Below, piece by piece: positions 1 through 6,507 of a stretch of DNA of 35,476 nucleotides. The position numbers and the translations under genes were made by a program. The notes under the pieces are model-generated. The model searched no databases, was not told the DNA's origin, and worked only from the letters and a program-made list of their open reading frames with translations. Location of the stretch: NCBI GenBank assembly GCA_913046825.1, contig CAJWTF010000021.1, positions 1 through 35,476 of the forward strand. The letters run 5' to 3'. The stretch comes from an uncultured Rickettsiales bacterium. Its GTDB lineage: Bacteria > Pseudomonadota > Alphaproteobacteria > UBA8366. Position 1 is the first letter of the stretch, and every line of letters starts with the position of its first letter.

Positions 1-69
1 CTCCGCCGGCACGCCCGGAGCGCCGAGGCCATCAAACATCGTCCCACCGCGTATTACGAAATCTTGGAT
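1..69 (-). CDS. N-acyl-D-amino-acid deacylase/D-aminoacylase-type amidohydrolase, N-terminus only
   Basis: Only the first 23 codons lie in the window; the gene runs off the left edge. The visible residues DFVIRGGTMFDGLGAPG match the N-terminal strand and turn of D-aminoacylase and related metal-dependent amidohydrolases, usually of the form D-(L/F)-(V/I)-I-R-G-G-T-x-x-D-G-x-G-x-P-G. The family hydrolyses N-acyl amino acids or cyclic amides. No ATG, GTG or TTG precedes the conserved strand in this frame: an in-frame TAG lies ten codons above the ATC at 69-67, and the only ATG (39-37) falls inside the conserved strand. AAGGA at 82-78 sits 8 nt before the ATC, so ATC is the likely start, or the start codon has been lost. 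It is divergent from rpmE. The family call rests on a short match; the state of the gene cannot be judged from here. Confidence 0.55.
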   Translation of the reverse strand, partial: MQDFVIRGGTMFDGLGAPGVPAE

Positions 70-158
70 CGCAGAATTCCTTTGCTTCGCAAGTATCGCC
101 TAAAACACAAGGTACAGGTAATATGCCTCGAAACAACGGGCCGAAGGCTTGCATCCCC

Positions 159-186
159 AAGCAGGCTCGGCTATATAGCCGCGCTT
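159..186 (+). promoter_or_regulatory. Palindromic hairpin in the rpmE leader
   Basis: A perfect 14-bp palindrome (CGGCTATATAGCCG, 168-181) lies just before the rpmE ribosome-binding site, flanked by AAGC and GCTT that can extend it. It could be a leader hairpin or a protein site. L31 mRNA leaders are autoregulated in some other bacteria, but no match to a known leader class is claimed here. Confidence 0.3.
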
Positions 187-205
187 GAACTTCAGGAGTC
201 GAGAG

Positions 206-430
206 ATGAAAGCAGAAACTCATCCCGATTATCACGAGATAACCGTCCAGATGACGGACGGGACAAGCTACAAGACCTATTCGACCTACGGCAAAGAGGG
301 AGACACCCTCAAGCTCGATATCGACCCGAGCTCCCATCCGGCTTGGACCGGTGTGCACCGCCTGATCGATACCGGTGGCCAACTTGCCAAATTCAACAAG
401 AAATTCGAAAGTTTCGGCCTCAAAGTCTAA
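206..430 (+). CDS. rpmE: 50S ribosomal protein L31 (bL31)
   Basis: A 74-residue ribosomal protein of the large subunit that helps bridge the two subunits. The sequence begins [14 protein letters not shown] and contains [14 protein letters not shown] and SHPAWTG, the alphaproteobacterial bL31 pattern. There is no CxxC pair, so this is the zinc-free form. The ATG at 206 is chosen over an in-frame TTG at 185 because AGGAG at 194-198 is well spaced for it. A strong intrinsic terminator follows at 459-481. Rpm genes next to a DUF1465/RcdA gene are common in alphaproteobacteria, and the same pairing is seen here, although the RcdA gene is broken. Length and motifs are normal. Confidence 0.96.
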   Translation: MKAETHPDYHEITVQMTDGTSYKTYSTYGKEGDTLKLDIDPSSHPAWTGVHRLIDTGGQLAKFNKKFESFGLKV

Positions 431-458
431 TCTAAAAATTTCCGTTGAGATTGATTTA

Positions 459-481
459 GGGCGCCCGATGGCGCCCTTTTT
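459..481 (+). terminator. Intrinsic terminator of rpmE
   Basis: GGGCGCC (459-465), a 4-nt loop and GGCGCCC (470-476) form a perfect 7-bp stem followed by five Ts (477-481), 29 nt after the rpmE stop. Confidence 0.93.
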
Positions 482-502
482 CGTTCAGTTGGCAGTGAAT
501 TG

Positions 503-868
503 TCAATCCAACCGTTGTACGCGGCAATACAGATCGTAACTCCGCCCCAACAAACTCAGCAATTGTCGCGGCAACTCGGCTTCGCTCGCCGATTCCCCAT
601 CAAGACAACCCGTTCACCTTCGACGATAGGCCTCATCCATCAAATTCCGGGTGCTGAGTTCGCCTGCTTTATACGCCTTCTGGACAAGTAACCAAGCCAC
701 AATTTGTGCCAATCGGGATGTGAGACGGAAGCTTTCACGATTCTGAATCATACGATCATAGAATTTTCTTCGACGTTTATTTCGGTATTCGTGCTCAGCA
801 AAACCACACGCTTCGATCAGGAGATCGTAAGCTTCGTGATAAGTTCGCGAGAGATAGAGCGCCGTCAA
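503..868 (-). pseudogene. rcdA: RcdA-like DUF1465 protein gene, interrupted by an in-frame TGA
   Basis: RcdA of Caulobacter is an adaptor for ClpXP degradation of the cell-cycle regulator CtrA; DUF1465 is its family. From a TTG at 868 the frame reads an RcdA-like N-terminus (SRTYHEAYDLLIEA) and the central helix RESFRLTSRLAQIVAWLLVQ. It meets TGA at 616-614, then continues in the same frame through ELPRQLLSLL and SYDLYCRVQRLD to a stop at 505-503, which is the expected family C-terminus. One base change can therefore explain the interruption. The start is weak too: a TTG without a good Shine-Dalgarno site. TGA is a normal stop elsewhere in the window, so recoding is unlikely. Either the gene has recently become a pseudogene or an 84-residue truncated protein is made. 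Confidence 0.75.
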
Positions 869-986
869 TTTATCGAAACTTTTTTGTCTGTTTCACATAA
901 TCCTAATGTCTCATCCCCCGTTAACTATAACAGGATTCTAGACAGGTTGCGCCTAAAATTGCTCACTATTTGGTTCACAGAAACCT

Positions 987-1018
987 CTTGAATCTCTCCG
1001 TCGCATTCCAACCTATAT
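987..1018 (+). promoter_or_regulatory. Possible heat-shock (sigma-32-like) promoter of the small heat-shock gene
   Basis: CTTGAA at 987-992 and CCTATAT at 1012-1018 resemble the two halves of alphaproteobacterial sigma-32 promoters, but the spacing is about four bases longer than usual. The predicted transcript start near 1024 would fall right at the first hairpin of the RNA thermometer. Confidence 0.35.
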
Positions 1019-1025
1019 ACTATTC

Positions 1026-1111
1026 CGAGCGCCCATAATGGGCTCGGATTGTGTGGAACCGGGTCGGCCATATGGCGACCCAATCGAACATGTCGCTTAG
1101 AAAAGGATATG
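1026..1111 (+). promoter_or_regulatory. ROSE-like RNA thermometer in the hsp20 5' leader
   Basis: Three consecutive hairpins precede the start codon. Hairpin 1 spans 1026-1046 (CGAG/CTCG with CCCAT/ATGGG). Hairpin 2 spans 1061-1081 (GGGTC/GACCC with GCC/GGC). Hairpin 3 pairs 1089-1098 with 1102-1111 and traps the Shine-Dalgarno AGGA (1104-1107). Its 5' arm carries UCGCU at 1093-1097, which fits the UYGCU signature of ROSE elements, and G1095 faces G1105, the G-G mismatch typical of ROSE. ROSE elements melt with heat and release translation of small heat-shock genes in alphaproteobacteria. The order of stable hairpins first and an SD-trapping hairpin last matches the class. Folding was done by eye. 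Confidence 0.65.
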
Positions 1112-1114
1112 AAA

Positions 1115-1570
1115 ATGCGAACTTTAGATTTCTCCCCCCTATTCCGGACCACTGTCGGCTTCGACCGTATGGCACACTTAATGGACTCACTCGCGAATGA
1201 GCCCACGAATAGTTTCCCGCCCTATAACATCGAAGCGACCGACGAGGACAACTACCGGATCACGATGGCCGTCGCCGGATTTGGCGAGGATGACATCGAG
1301 ATCACCGCACAAGACGCACAATTGCTTGTAAACGGTCGTCTCAACCGCAACGAGGCGGAAGATAACCGCACTTTCCTGCATCGCGGGATCGCCGAGCGCG
1401 CGTTCGAGCGTCGCTTTAATTTAGCCGAGCATGTTGTCGTGAAAGACGCGCGTCTCGAGAACGGTTTGCTGCATATAGATCTCGTGCGTGAGGTTCCCGA
1501 AGAGAAAAAGCCCCGCAAGATTGCGATCGCGGGCGGAGACCCGAAAGCACTTGAACGCAAAGCCGCCTAA
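1115..1570 (+). CDS. ibpA: Small heat-shock protein, Hsp20/IbpA type
   Basis: A 151-residue ATP-independent holdase that binds unfolding proteins during heat stress and passes them to DnaK and ClpB. The N-terminus MRTLDFSPLFRTTVGFDR is the IbpA-type start. An alpha-crystallin domain follows (about residues 30-130), with NYRITMAVAGF, the R-F-N-L strand and the A-x-L-E-N-G-L-L motif. The ATG at 1115 is chosen because AGGA (1104-1107) is 7 nt upstream; an ATG at 1109 would be only 1 nt from it. The gene stands alone, behind a ROSE-like leader and possible heat-shock promoter, and ends at a shared bidirectional terminator. Length is normal for class A bacterial sHsps. Confidence 0.93.
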   Translation: MRTLDFSPLFRTTVGFDRMAHLMDSLANEPTNSFPPYNIEATDEDNYRITMAVAGFGEDDIEITAQDAQLLVNGRLNRNEAEDNRTFLHRGIAERAFERRFNLAEHVVVKDARLENGLLHIDLVREVPEEKKPRKIAIAGGDPKALERKAA

Positions 1571-1595
1571 GGCGTCTAAGCTCTTCTCAAAAATG

Positions 1596-1624
1596 GGCGT
1601 GCATCGAAAGGTGCGCGCCTTTTT
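1596..1624. terminator. Bidirectional terminator between hsp20 and the thioesterase gene
   Basis: A 10-bp stem (1596-1605 with 1610-1619, GAAA loop) is followed by five Ts on the plus strand (1620-1624) and by a run of five Ts on the minus strand (complement of the A run ending at 1593). It can end both converging transcripts. Confidence 0.9.
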
Positions 1625-1630
1625 CTGTAA

Positions 1631-2062
1631 CTATGCCAAGGCTTCGATACCGGCGCGAACGGTATCCGGCACCCGCACGGGCTGCCGGGTTTGCGTGTCG
1701 ACATAGACATGCACAAGATATCCAAGCGCGGCGGCATCGTCGTCGCCGACATGGAACAACCCGATTTCATAGGCCACCGACGTGTTACCGAGACGTTGGA
1801 GCTTGAGGCCCGCCTGGGCGACATCGGGATAGGTGAATTCCTTCAGATACGTGCATTTCGATTCGATCACGATGCCATGAACCGTATCGTTTTGATAATC
1901 GAGCAGCTCGTTGTCGACCAAAAAGCGGTTCACCGCCGAATCGAACCACGCGTAATAAATGACGTTATTGATATGCCCGTAGGCGTCGTTATCCATCCAT
2001 CGTGATTGTAAGTCGATGAACCATTTGAAATCGGACCTACTGAACTGCCCGCCGGCGCTCAT
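1631..2062 (-). CDS. Acyl-CoA thioesterase, 4HBT hotdog fold (YbgC/FadM-like)
   Basis: A 143-residue single hotdog-domain protein expected to hydrolyse acyl-CoA thioesters. The diagnostic motif is residues 24-33 (DNDAYGHINN) followed by YYAWFD, as in YbgC/FadM-type thioesterases; the Asp in this motif is the usual catalytic residue. The rest, including ESKCTYLKEFTYPD and the strand VAYEIGLFHV, fits the fold. Its ATG overlaps the stop of the upstream hydrolase by 4 nt (ATGA), which implies translational coupling. It is the last gene of the metY-hydrolase-thioesterase operon and converges on hsp20 at a shared terminator. The natural substrate cannot be read from the sequence. Confidence 0.9.
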   Translation of the reverse strand: MSAGGQFSRSDFKWFIDLQSRWMDNDAYGHINNVIYYAWFDSAVNRFLVDNELLDYQNDTVHGIVIESKCTYLKEFTYPDVAQAGLKLQRLGNTSVAYEIGLFHVGDDDAAALGYLVHVYVDTQTRQPVRVPDTVRAGIEALA

Positions 2063-2859
2063 GCATTCGACTCGAGAAATGCCGCAAGTACTTTTAAGGT
2101 CTCTCTCGGAGATTCGGTCATCATCATATGACCCGCGCCGGGTAGGACCTCAGTTCGGCAATTGGCGATCGCTTCCTGCAGCGCCCTGGCACCCTTCACA
2201 GGCGTCATCCGGTCCGCGGCACCCAACAACAGCAACGTATCGCATTGCACGGCCCCTGCCGCCTCCTGTCCACCTTGATAAGCATTGGCGGCGTTGAGAT
2301 CGGCGCCAAGCACCCCCGGCCGCGCATGCTCGATCAATCGGCCACCACCGCCCATCATCCACATGCCCGGCGCAATGTTACCGCCACGATGAGCCTGCTT
2401 GCCAAATCCCCACCCGACAATCAGTTGCCCCGCCACGGGCTCGTTCGCCGTCGCTGCATCCAACAGATCCTGATGCACCGGCATCTTTGGCGTCACGCCC
2501 AACAGCGCCAGTTGCGAAACCCGGTCGCTATAGCGCCCTGCCGTCTCCAGCGATATCAACGCGCCGAGCGAATGACCGACCAATGCCGCCTTCTCAAGCC
2601 TGGCGGCATCCAGGAACGAGATGAGCCAATCCGCTCCGGCAGGCACGCTTTCGGGTGGTTGCCCGGTGCTTAACCCATGCCCCGGCAGATCAACGGCATA
2701 GACGTTCCAGCCGTGATGCGCCAGATAGCGAGATTGCTGTTGCCAGACGGTTTGATCCATTCCAGCACCGTGGAGAAGCACGACCGACGGTTTTTCTGCA
2801 TCAAATGCCTTGCCGCCGGTTTGGGCGAATATTTTTGCGTCATCCATTTCAATCCACAC
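2059..2859 (-). CDS. Alpha/beta-fold hydrolase
   Basis: A 266-residue alpha/beta hydrolase. The triad is visible: nucleophile Ser97 in GHSLG (95-99), Asp215 in GAADRMTP, and His243 in PGAGHMMM. The oxyanion motif is HGAG at 30-33. A small cap lies between about residues 125 and 195. Family members are esterases, lactonases or similar enzymes; the exact substrate is unknown. The GTG at 2859 is preferred, with AGGGG about 7 nt upstream; an internal ATG at 2847 is an alternative. It starts 3 nt after the metY stop and overlaps the thioesterase start by 4 nt, so the three genes are probably cotranscribed. Why a hydrolase should follow metY is not clear. Confidence 0.9.
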   Translation of the reverse strand: MWIEMDDAKIFAQTGGKAFDAEKPSVVLLHGAGMDQTVWQQQSRYLAHHGWNVYAVDLPGHGLSTGQPPESVPAGADWLISFLDAARLEKAALVGHSLGALISLETAGRYSDRVSQLALLGVTPKMPVHQDLLDAATANEPVAGQLIVGWGFGKQAHRGGNIAPGMWMMGGGGRLIEHARPGVLGADLNAANAYQGGQEAAGAVQCDTLLLLGAADRMTPVKGARALQEAIANCRTEVLPGAGHMMMTESPRETLKVLAAFLESNA

Positions 2860-2862
2860 GGC

Positions 2863-4158
2863 TTATCCCCTTTGCGATGCACGCAGCGCCTGACCCAAAT
2901 CGGCCATCAGATCATCCGTATCCTCGAGACCGATTGACAAACGAATCATATCTTCTCCGATACCGGCTTTATCGAGTTGTGCCGCGGTCAGTTGCTGATG
3001 GGTCGTGCTGGCCGGGTGCAGAATTAATGATTTCGCGTCGCCAACATTAGCGAGATGCGAGAACAACTCGACCCGTTCGATGGTTTTTTCGCCGGCCTTG
3101 CGCCCGCCCTTCACACCAAAGCAAACGATTGATCCCGCACCCTTCGGGAAATACTTCTTCGTCAACGCCGTATCGGGATGGTTCGGCAAACTCGGATAAT
3201 TGGCCCAGGCGACGGCATCGTGGGCAGCCAAGAAAGCCGCCATTTTACCCGCATTCGCGACATGCCGTTCCATACGCATCGGTAGTGTTTCAACACCCTG
3301 CAAGATATGAAACGCACTTGTCGGGCTCATACAGGGCCCGAAATCTCGCATCCCTTCAAGACGCGCACGCATGATGAATGCCGCCGGGCCGTATTCCTCC
3401 CAGAAATTGATCCCGTGATAGCCATCGTAGGGTTCGGTCAGGGTCGGAAATTTGCCGCTTGCCGCCCAGTCGAATTTGCCGGAATCGACAAGTGCGCCGC
3501 CAATGGCGACGCCATGTCCACCAAGCCATTTCGTCGCCGAATGCATGACGATATCCGCGCCATAATCGAAGGAACGGCAAAGGTACGGTGTCGCGAAAGT
3601 CGCATCCAACATCAACGGCAAGCCCGCATCATGGGCGATTTCGGCAATCGGCTCGATATCGAAGACTTCCAGGCCGGGATTTCCTAGAACCTCGCCGAAC
3701 ACCAACCGAGTTTCGGGGCGAATGGCTGCCTGAATGGCCTCATGGTCGCGTGGATCGACAAGCGTCGCCGTAATTCCAAACCGCGGCAGAGTATATTGGA
3801 ACATATTGGTCGAGCCACCATAGAGCGAGGAGGAGGCGACGATATGACCGCCAGCTCCCATCAGTGTCACGATGCCCATGTGTAACGCTGCCTGTCCGCT
3901 GGCCGTACACAATGCCCCCACGCCGTCTTCAAGTGCGGCGATGCGTTCTTCCAAGACTGCGACGGTTGGGTTCGAGATACGCGAATAAATGTGTCCGGAG
4001 GTTTCAAGATTGAAGAGAGACGCCGCATGATCCGCATCCTCGAAGACGAAAGACGTGGTCTGGTAGATCGGCACGGCCCGTGCTCCGGTGGCCGAATCAG
4101 GCTGCTGGCCTGCATGAAGCGCCAGAGTCGCCGGTTTAAGGTGATCGGGTTTAACCAT
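2863..4158 (-). CDS. metY: O-acetylhomoserine aminocarboxypropyltransferase (sulfhydrylase)
   Basis: A 431-residue PLP enzyme of the Cys/Met metabolism family. It makes homocysteine from O-acetylhomoserine and sulfide in direct-sulfhydrylation methionine synthesis. Visible marks are the Tyr-Ser-Arg loop (HIYSRISNPT, 57-65), the Ser/Tyr-rich cofactor loop (SSLYGGSTNMF), the Asp of LMLDATFATP, and the Schiff-base Lys210 in HSATKWLGGHG. The long insertions after the lysine and the length near 430 are typical of MetY rather than MetB/MetC. GGAG (4172-4169) precedes the ATG by 10 nt. A structured leader (4184-4245) separates the gene from an upstream terminator, so transcription probably starts between the two or reads through the terminator. 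MetY is often controlled by SAM-sensing RNAs; no known class is recognised here. Confidence 0.94.
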   Translation of the reverse strand: MVKPDHLKPATLALHAGQQPDSATGARAVPIYQTTSFVFEDADHAASLFNLETSGHIYSRISNPTVAVLEERIAALEDGVGALCTASGQAALHMGIVTLMGAGGHIVASSSLYGGSTNMFQYTLPRFGITATLVDPRDHEAIQAAIRPETRLVFGEVLGNPGLEVFDIEPIAEIAHDAGLPLMLDATFATPYLCRSFDYGADIVMHSATKWLGGHGVAIGGALVDSGKFDWAASGKFPTLTEPYDGYHGINFWEEYGPAAFIMRARLEGMRDFGPCMSPTSAFHILQGVETLPMRMERHVANAGKMAAFLAAHDAVAWANYPSLPNHPDTALTKKYFPKGAGSIVCFGVKGGRKAGEKTIERVELFSHLANVGDAKSLILHPASTTHQQLTAAQLDKAGIGEDMIRLSIGLEDTDDLMADLGQALRASQRG

Positions 4159-4183
4159 CGCAAATTGACTCCGCAGTAATAAA

Positions 4184-4245
4184 CGTGCGGCACATTAACC
4201 GAATCATTTCCCGGTTCAAAGCATCCTGAACGGATGAACCGCACG
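4184..4245 (-). promoter_or_regulatory. Structured RNA leader of metY, class unknown
   Basis: Read on the minus strand, CGTGCGG (4245-4239) and CCGCACG (4190-4184) form a perfect 7-bp closing stem. Inside it two helices compete: GGTTCA/TGAACC (4240-4235 with 4218-4213) and AACCG/CGGTT (4216-4212 with 4201-4197) share bases 4213-4216. Mutually exclusive pairing a short way upstream of the metY ribosome-binding site is what a riboswitch or attenuator would show. The conserved cores of SAM-I and SAM-II riboswitches were looked for and not found. Pairing was judged by eye without energies. Confidence 0.45.
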
Positions 4246-4249
4246 GCAG

Positions 4250-4277
4250 AAAAAGGGTCGCTAATTCAATAGCGACC
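4250..4277 (-). terminator. Intrinsic terminator upstream of the metY leader
   Basis: On the minus strand GGTCGCTA, a 6-nt loop and TAGCGACC form a perfect 8-bp stem (4277-4256), followed by C and five Ts (4254-4250). It lies 142 nt after the DUF1192 stop and 92 nt before metY. It may end DUF1192 transcripts, or act as an attenuator of metY. Confidence 0.88.
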
Positions 4278-4418
4278 GTAGTCTAAAGGTAGGAAAATAG
4301 ATGGGATTCGGGGTAGCAAACCCATCCGGACGCGCTTGGGACAACCGCGTCATCTATAAAATTAGCAGAAAATTGCCAACAATAGTTTAACGAGAATAGT
4401 TAATTTTTATCTGTGATC

Positions 4419-4604
4419 TTATCTTTTGAAGACGGCATCCGCGGCAAGTTTTTGTTCTTCCTTGCGAATAACGGCCATGCGGATGCGTTCTATTTCTGTC
4501 TCAAGCTCACCTATATATTCGGACAGCTCGTCAATTGACATGACGTCCAGATCCGTCGGTTTCAGGCGCAGAGCGCGTGGAAGATCATCATCTTCTTCGG
4601 CCAT
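4419..4604 (-). CDS. DUF1192 family small protein
   Basis: A 61-residue acidic and coiled-coil protein of unknown function, widespread in alphaproteobacteria. It begins MAEEDDDLPRALR, then MSIDELSEYIGELE, and ends with a charged helix and KLAADAVFKR, the DUF1192 pattern. The ATG at 4604 is chosen because GAGGAG lies 9-14 nt before it and the family starts here; an upstream in-frame start at 4652 would add 16 unconserved residues. It is divergent from the quinone oxidoreductase gene. DUF1192, TrcR and RcdA genes often lie close together in alphaproteobacteria, and that neighbourhood is kept here. Confidence 0.88.
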   Translation of the reverse strand: MAEEDDDLPRALRLKPTDLDVMSIDELSEYIGELETEIERIRMAVIRKEEQKLAADAVFKR

Positions 4605-4712
4605 GTTTATCGTCTCCTCGGTTCGATTGCGACCGCTTGCAAGTGTGCTCACCGCAGGCTATGCCTGCAACCCTATCCCAGACAATTAACCCATACGATG
4701 GGAGCGAGAAAC

Positions 4713-5717
4713 ATGTCTTTACCCGAGACAATGACCGCAATTGAAATTTCCGAATTTGGCGGCCCGGAAGTACTGAAACTGGCGACCCGCCCCGTTCCGA
4801 AACCCTCCGCGAATGACGTTTTGATTCGCGTTGCGGCCGCTGGTGTAAATCGGCCAGACGCTATTCAACGTGCCGGCCATTACCCGCCGCCGCCCGGTCA
4901 ATCAGATCTTCCGGGCCTGGAAGTCTCCGGCGAAATAGTAGCACTTGGAGATGGCGTCGAAGGCGTTTCCATCGGCGATCACGTGTGCGCGCTAACGCCT
5001 GGTGGCGGATACGCGGAATATTGCATTGCACCGGCCGCTCATTGTTTACCGGTTCCGGACGGTGTTTCAATTTCAGACGCCGCGGGCATCCCCGAGACCA
5101 GTTTTACGGTCTGGCACAATGTGTTCCAACGCGCCTACTTGCGCGGGGGTGAGAGTTTTCTCGTCCACGGCGGGTCAAGCGGCATCGGGACGACAGCGAT
5201 CCAACTGGCGAAGGCCATGGGGGCCGCCGTCTACACAACCGCCGGCTCGGACGTGAAATGCGCTGCCTGCCGGGATCTCGGCGCGGATATCGCGATCAAT
5301 TACCGGGACGAGGATTGGGCTTTGGTGCTGCGGGAAAAAACTGAATTACGCGGTGTGGACGTCATCCTAGACATGGTTGGCGGCGATTACATTCAAAAGA
5401 ACATCGATAGTCTGGCCATCGACGGACGCTTGTCGATCATCGCGTTTCTCACGGGCGCGACAGCTAACCTGACATTGAGCCGGTTCATGGTCAAACGTCA
5501 GACCATGACCGCGTCCACCCTACGCGCCCAATCGGATGCGTCGAAGGCGGCCATTGCCTTCGAACTGAAGGAAAAGGTCTGGCCGATGTTCGCCGCCGGT
5601 CAGATTAAACCGATTATCGACTCTAAATTTCCGCTCACGGATGCCGCTCAAGCACATCAGCGCATGGAATCGAGCGGCCATATCGGCAAGATTATCTTGA
5701 CGGTAGCGGATCACTAA
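4713..5717 (+). CDS. NAD(P)H-quinone oxidoreductase, PIG3-like medium-chain dehydrogenase
   Basis: A 334-residue zinc-free MDR-superfamily enzyme that reduces quinones with NADPH. The N-terminal GroES-like domain has AAAGVNRPDAIQRAG and PPGQSDLPGLEVSGE. The Rossmann domain follows, with the nucleotide motif HGGSSGIGTTAIQLAK near residue 145 and the VILDMVGGDY strand. These details place it in the PIG3/quinone oxidoreductase branch rather than with alcohol dehydrogenases. The ATG at 4713 is chosen for the GGGAG about 8 nt upstream; an ATG at 4698 has no ribosome-binding site. It shares a divergent promoter region with DUF1192. Length is normal. Confidence 0.92.
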   Translation: MSLPETMTAIEISEFGGPEVLKLATRPVPKPSANDVLIRVAAAGVNRPDAIQRAGHYPPPPGQSDLPGLEVSGEIVALGDGVEGVSIGDHVCALTPGGGYAEYCIAPAAHCLPVPDGVSISDAAGIPETSFTVWHNVFQRAYLRGGESFLVHGGSSGIGTTAIQLAKAMGAAVYTTAGSDVKCAACRDLGADIAINYRDEDWALVLREKTELRGVDVILDMVGGDYIQKNIDSLAIDGRLSIIAFLTGATANLTLSRFMVKRQTMTASTLRAQSDASKAAIAFELKEKVWPMFAAGQIKPIIDSKFPLTDAAQAHQRMESSGHIGKIILTVADH

Positions 5718-5770
5718 TCTGACAGGAACCATTGCGCCGCCGACAACGTGCGGTATAAATGCGCTAATTG

Positions 5771-5794
5771 GGAACAAATATTTAAAACTGTTCC
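5771..5794 (+). promoter_or_regulatory. Inverted repeat upstream of trcR
   Basis: GGAACA and TGTTCC flank a 12-bp A/T-rich centre 39 nt before the trcR start. It could be an operator or a leader hairpin. A GANTC site (5818-5822), the methylation target of the cell-cycle methylase CcrM, lies between it and the start codon; such sites also occur by chance. Confidence 0.3.
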
Positions 5795-5832
5795 GTCACC
5801 GACGCACGGGAGCGGAAGAATCGAGGATTATT

Positions 5833-6429
5833 ATGGCAAGACCGCTAATGCCGCAGGCAACGGCCGTTTGGTTGGTCGAAAACACCGGCCTTTCATTTCT
5901 GCAAATTGCAGCCTTTTGCAATCTCCATGAATTGGAAGTGCAGGCAATCGCGAACGAAGAAGTCGCGATTGGCATGCAAGGGATCGACCCGATCATCAAT
6001 GGTCAGTTGACGCGCGAGGAAATCACACGCTGTGAGGGTGACGGTGCCGCGCGGTTGGAGATGGCAAAATCCGACATCCCGCAACCGGAGGCCCGACCCA
6101 AGGGTCCGCGCTACACACCGCTGTCCCGCCGCCAGGAAAAACCGGACGCTATAGCCTGGATTTTGCGCCATCACCCGGAGCTTTCCGACCCCCAGGTCGG
6201 CCGCCTCATCGGGACAACCAAGCCGACGATCAATGCCGTACGCGACCGTACGCATCGGAATATGCCGAACTTACGCCCCCGGAGTCCTGTCGAACTCGGG
6301 CTCTGCAGTCATGACGACTTGGCGCAAGCTATTGAGAAGGGCCTAAAGGCCGGACGACAACCAAGGATCATCGAAGCAATGCGGGAAGAGCCCGTTTCGT
6401 CGATGGGCAATCTGTTTGAGGACTCCTGA
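5833..6429 (+). CDS. trcR: Cell-cycle transcriptional regulator TrcR (DUF1013)
   Basis: A 198-residue DNA-binding protein of the DUF1013 family, found almost only in alphaproteobacteria and implicated in cell-cycle control. The N-terminus RPLMPQATAVWLVENTGLSF and the motif PRYTPLSRRQEKPDAIAWILR are characteristic. A helix-turn-helix-like segment LSDPQVGRLIGTTKPTINAVR follows at about residues 116-136. AGGA lies 6 nt before the ATG. The gene is intact and normal in length, in contrast to the nearby broken rcdA, another cell-cycle gene. Downstream it faces the remains of a TAXI receptor gene on the other strand, with no clear terminator between them. Confidence 0.94.
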   Translation: MARPLMPQATAVWLVENTGLSFLQIAAFCNLHELEVQAIANEEVAIGMQGIDPIINGQLTREEITRCEGDGAARLEMAKSDIPQPEARPKGPRYTPLSRRQEKPDAIAWILRHHPELSDPQVGRLIGTTKPTINAVRDRTHRNMPNLRPRSPVELGLCSHDDLAQAIEKGLKAGRQPRIIEAMREEPVSSMGNLFEDS

Positions 6430-6507
6430 ACTAGGCTTACGTATCGGCCTTTCTATTGAATACCGCTACACGGGGGGCCCAATGATCAAGAGAAGGGTAA
6501 GGCTGAA

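Noticed and set aside
503..868. TGA read as a sense codon (alternative genetic code)
   Set aside because: Intact genes here such as trcR, purE, def and coq9-coupled neighbours end in TGA, so it is a normal stop in this genome.
4159..4300. SAM-I or SAM-II riboswitch before metY
   Set aside because: The conserved core sequences of these classes are absent, although a structured leader is present.
4252..4360. Possible leader peptide of about 30 codons on the minus strand ending inside the terminator upstream of metY
   Set aside because: No run of regulatory codons such as Met and no clear ribosome-binding site; most likely a chance frame.
6071..6081. Second copy of the 11-mer CCGACATCCCG that bounds the inverted repeat at 20913
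   Set aside because: It lies within trcR codons (SDIP) without a matching partner nearby, so it is probably coincidence.
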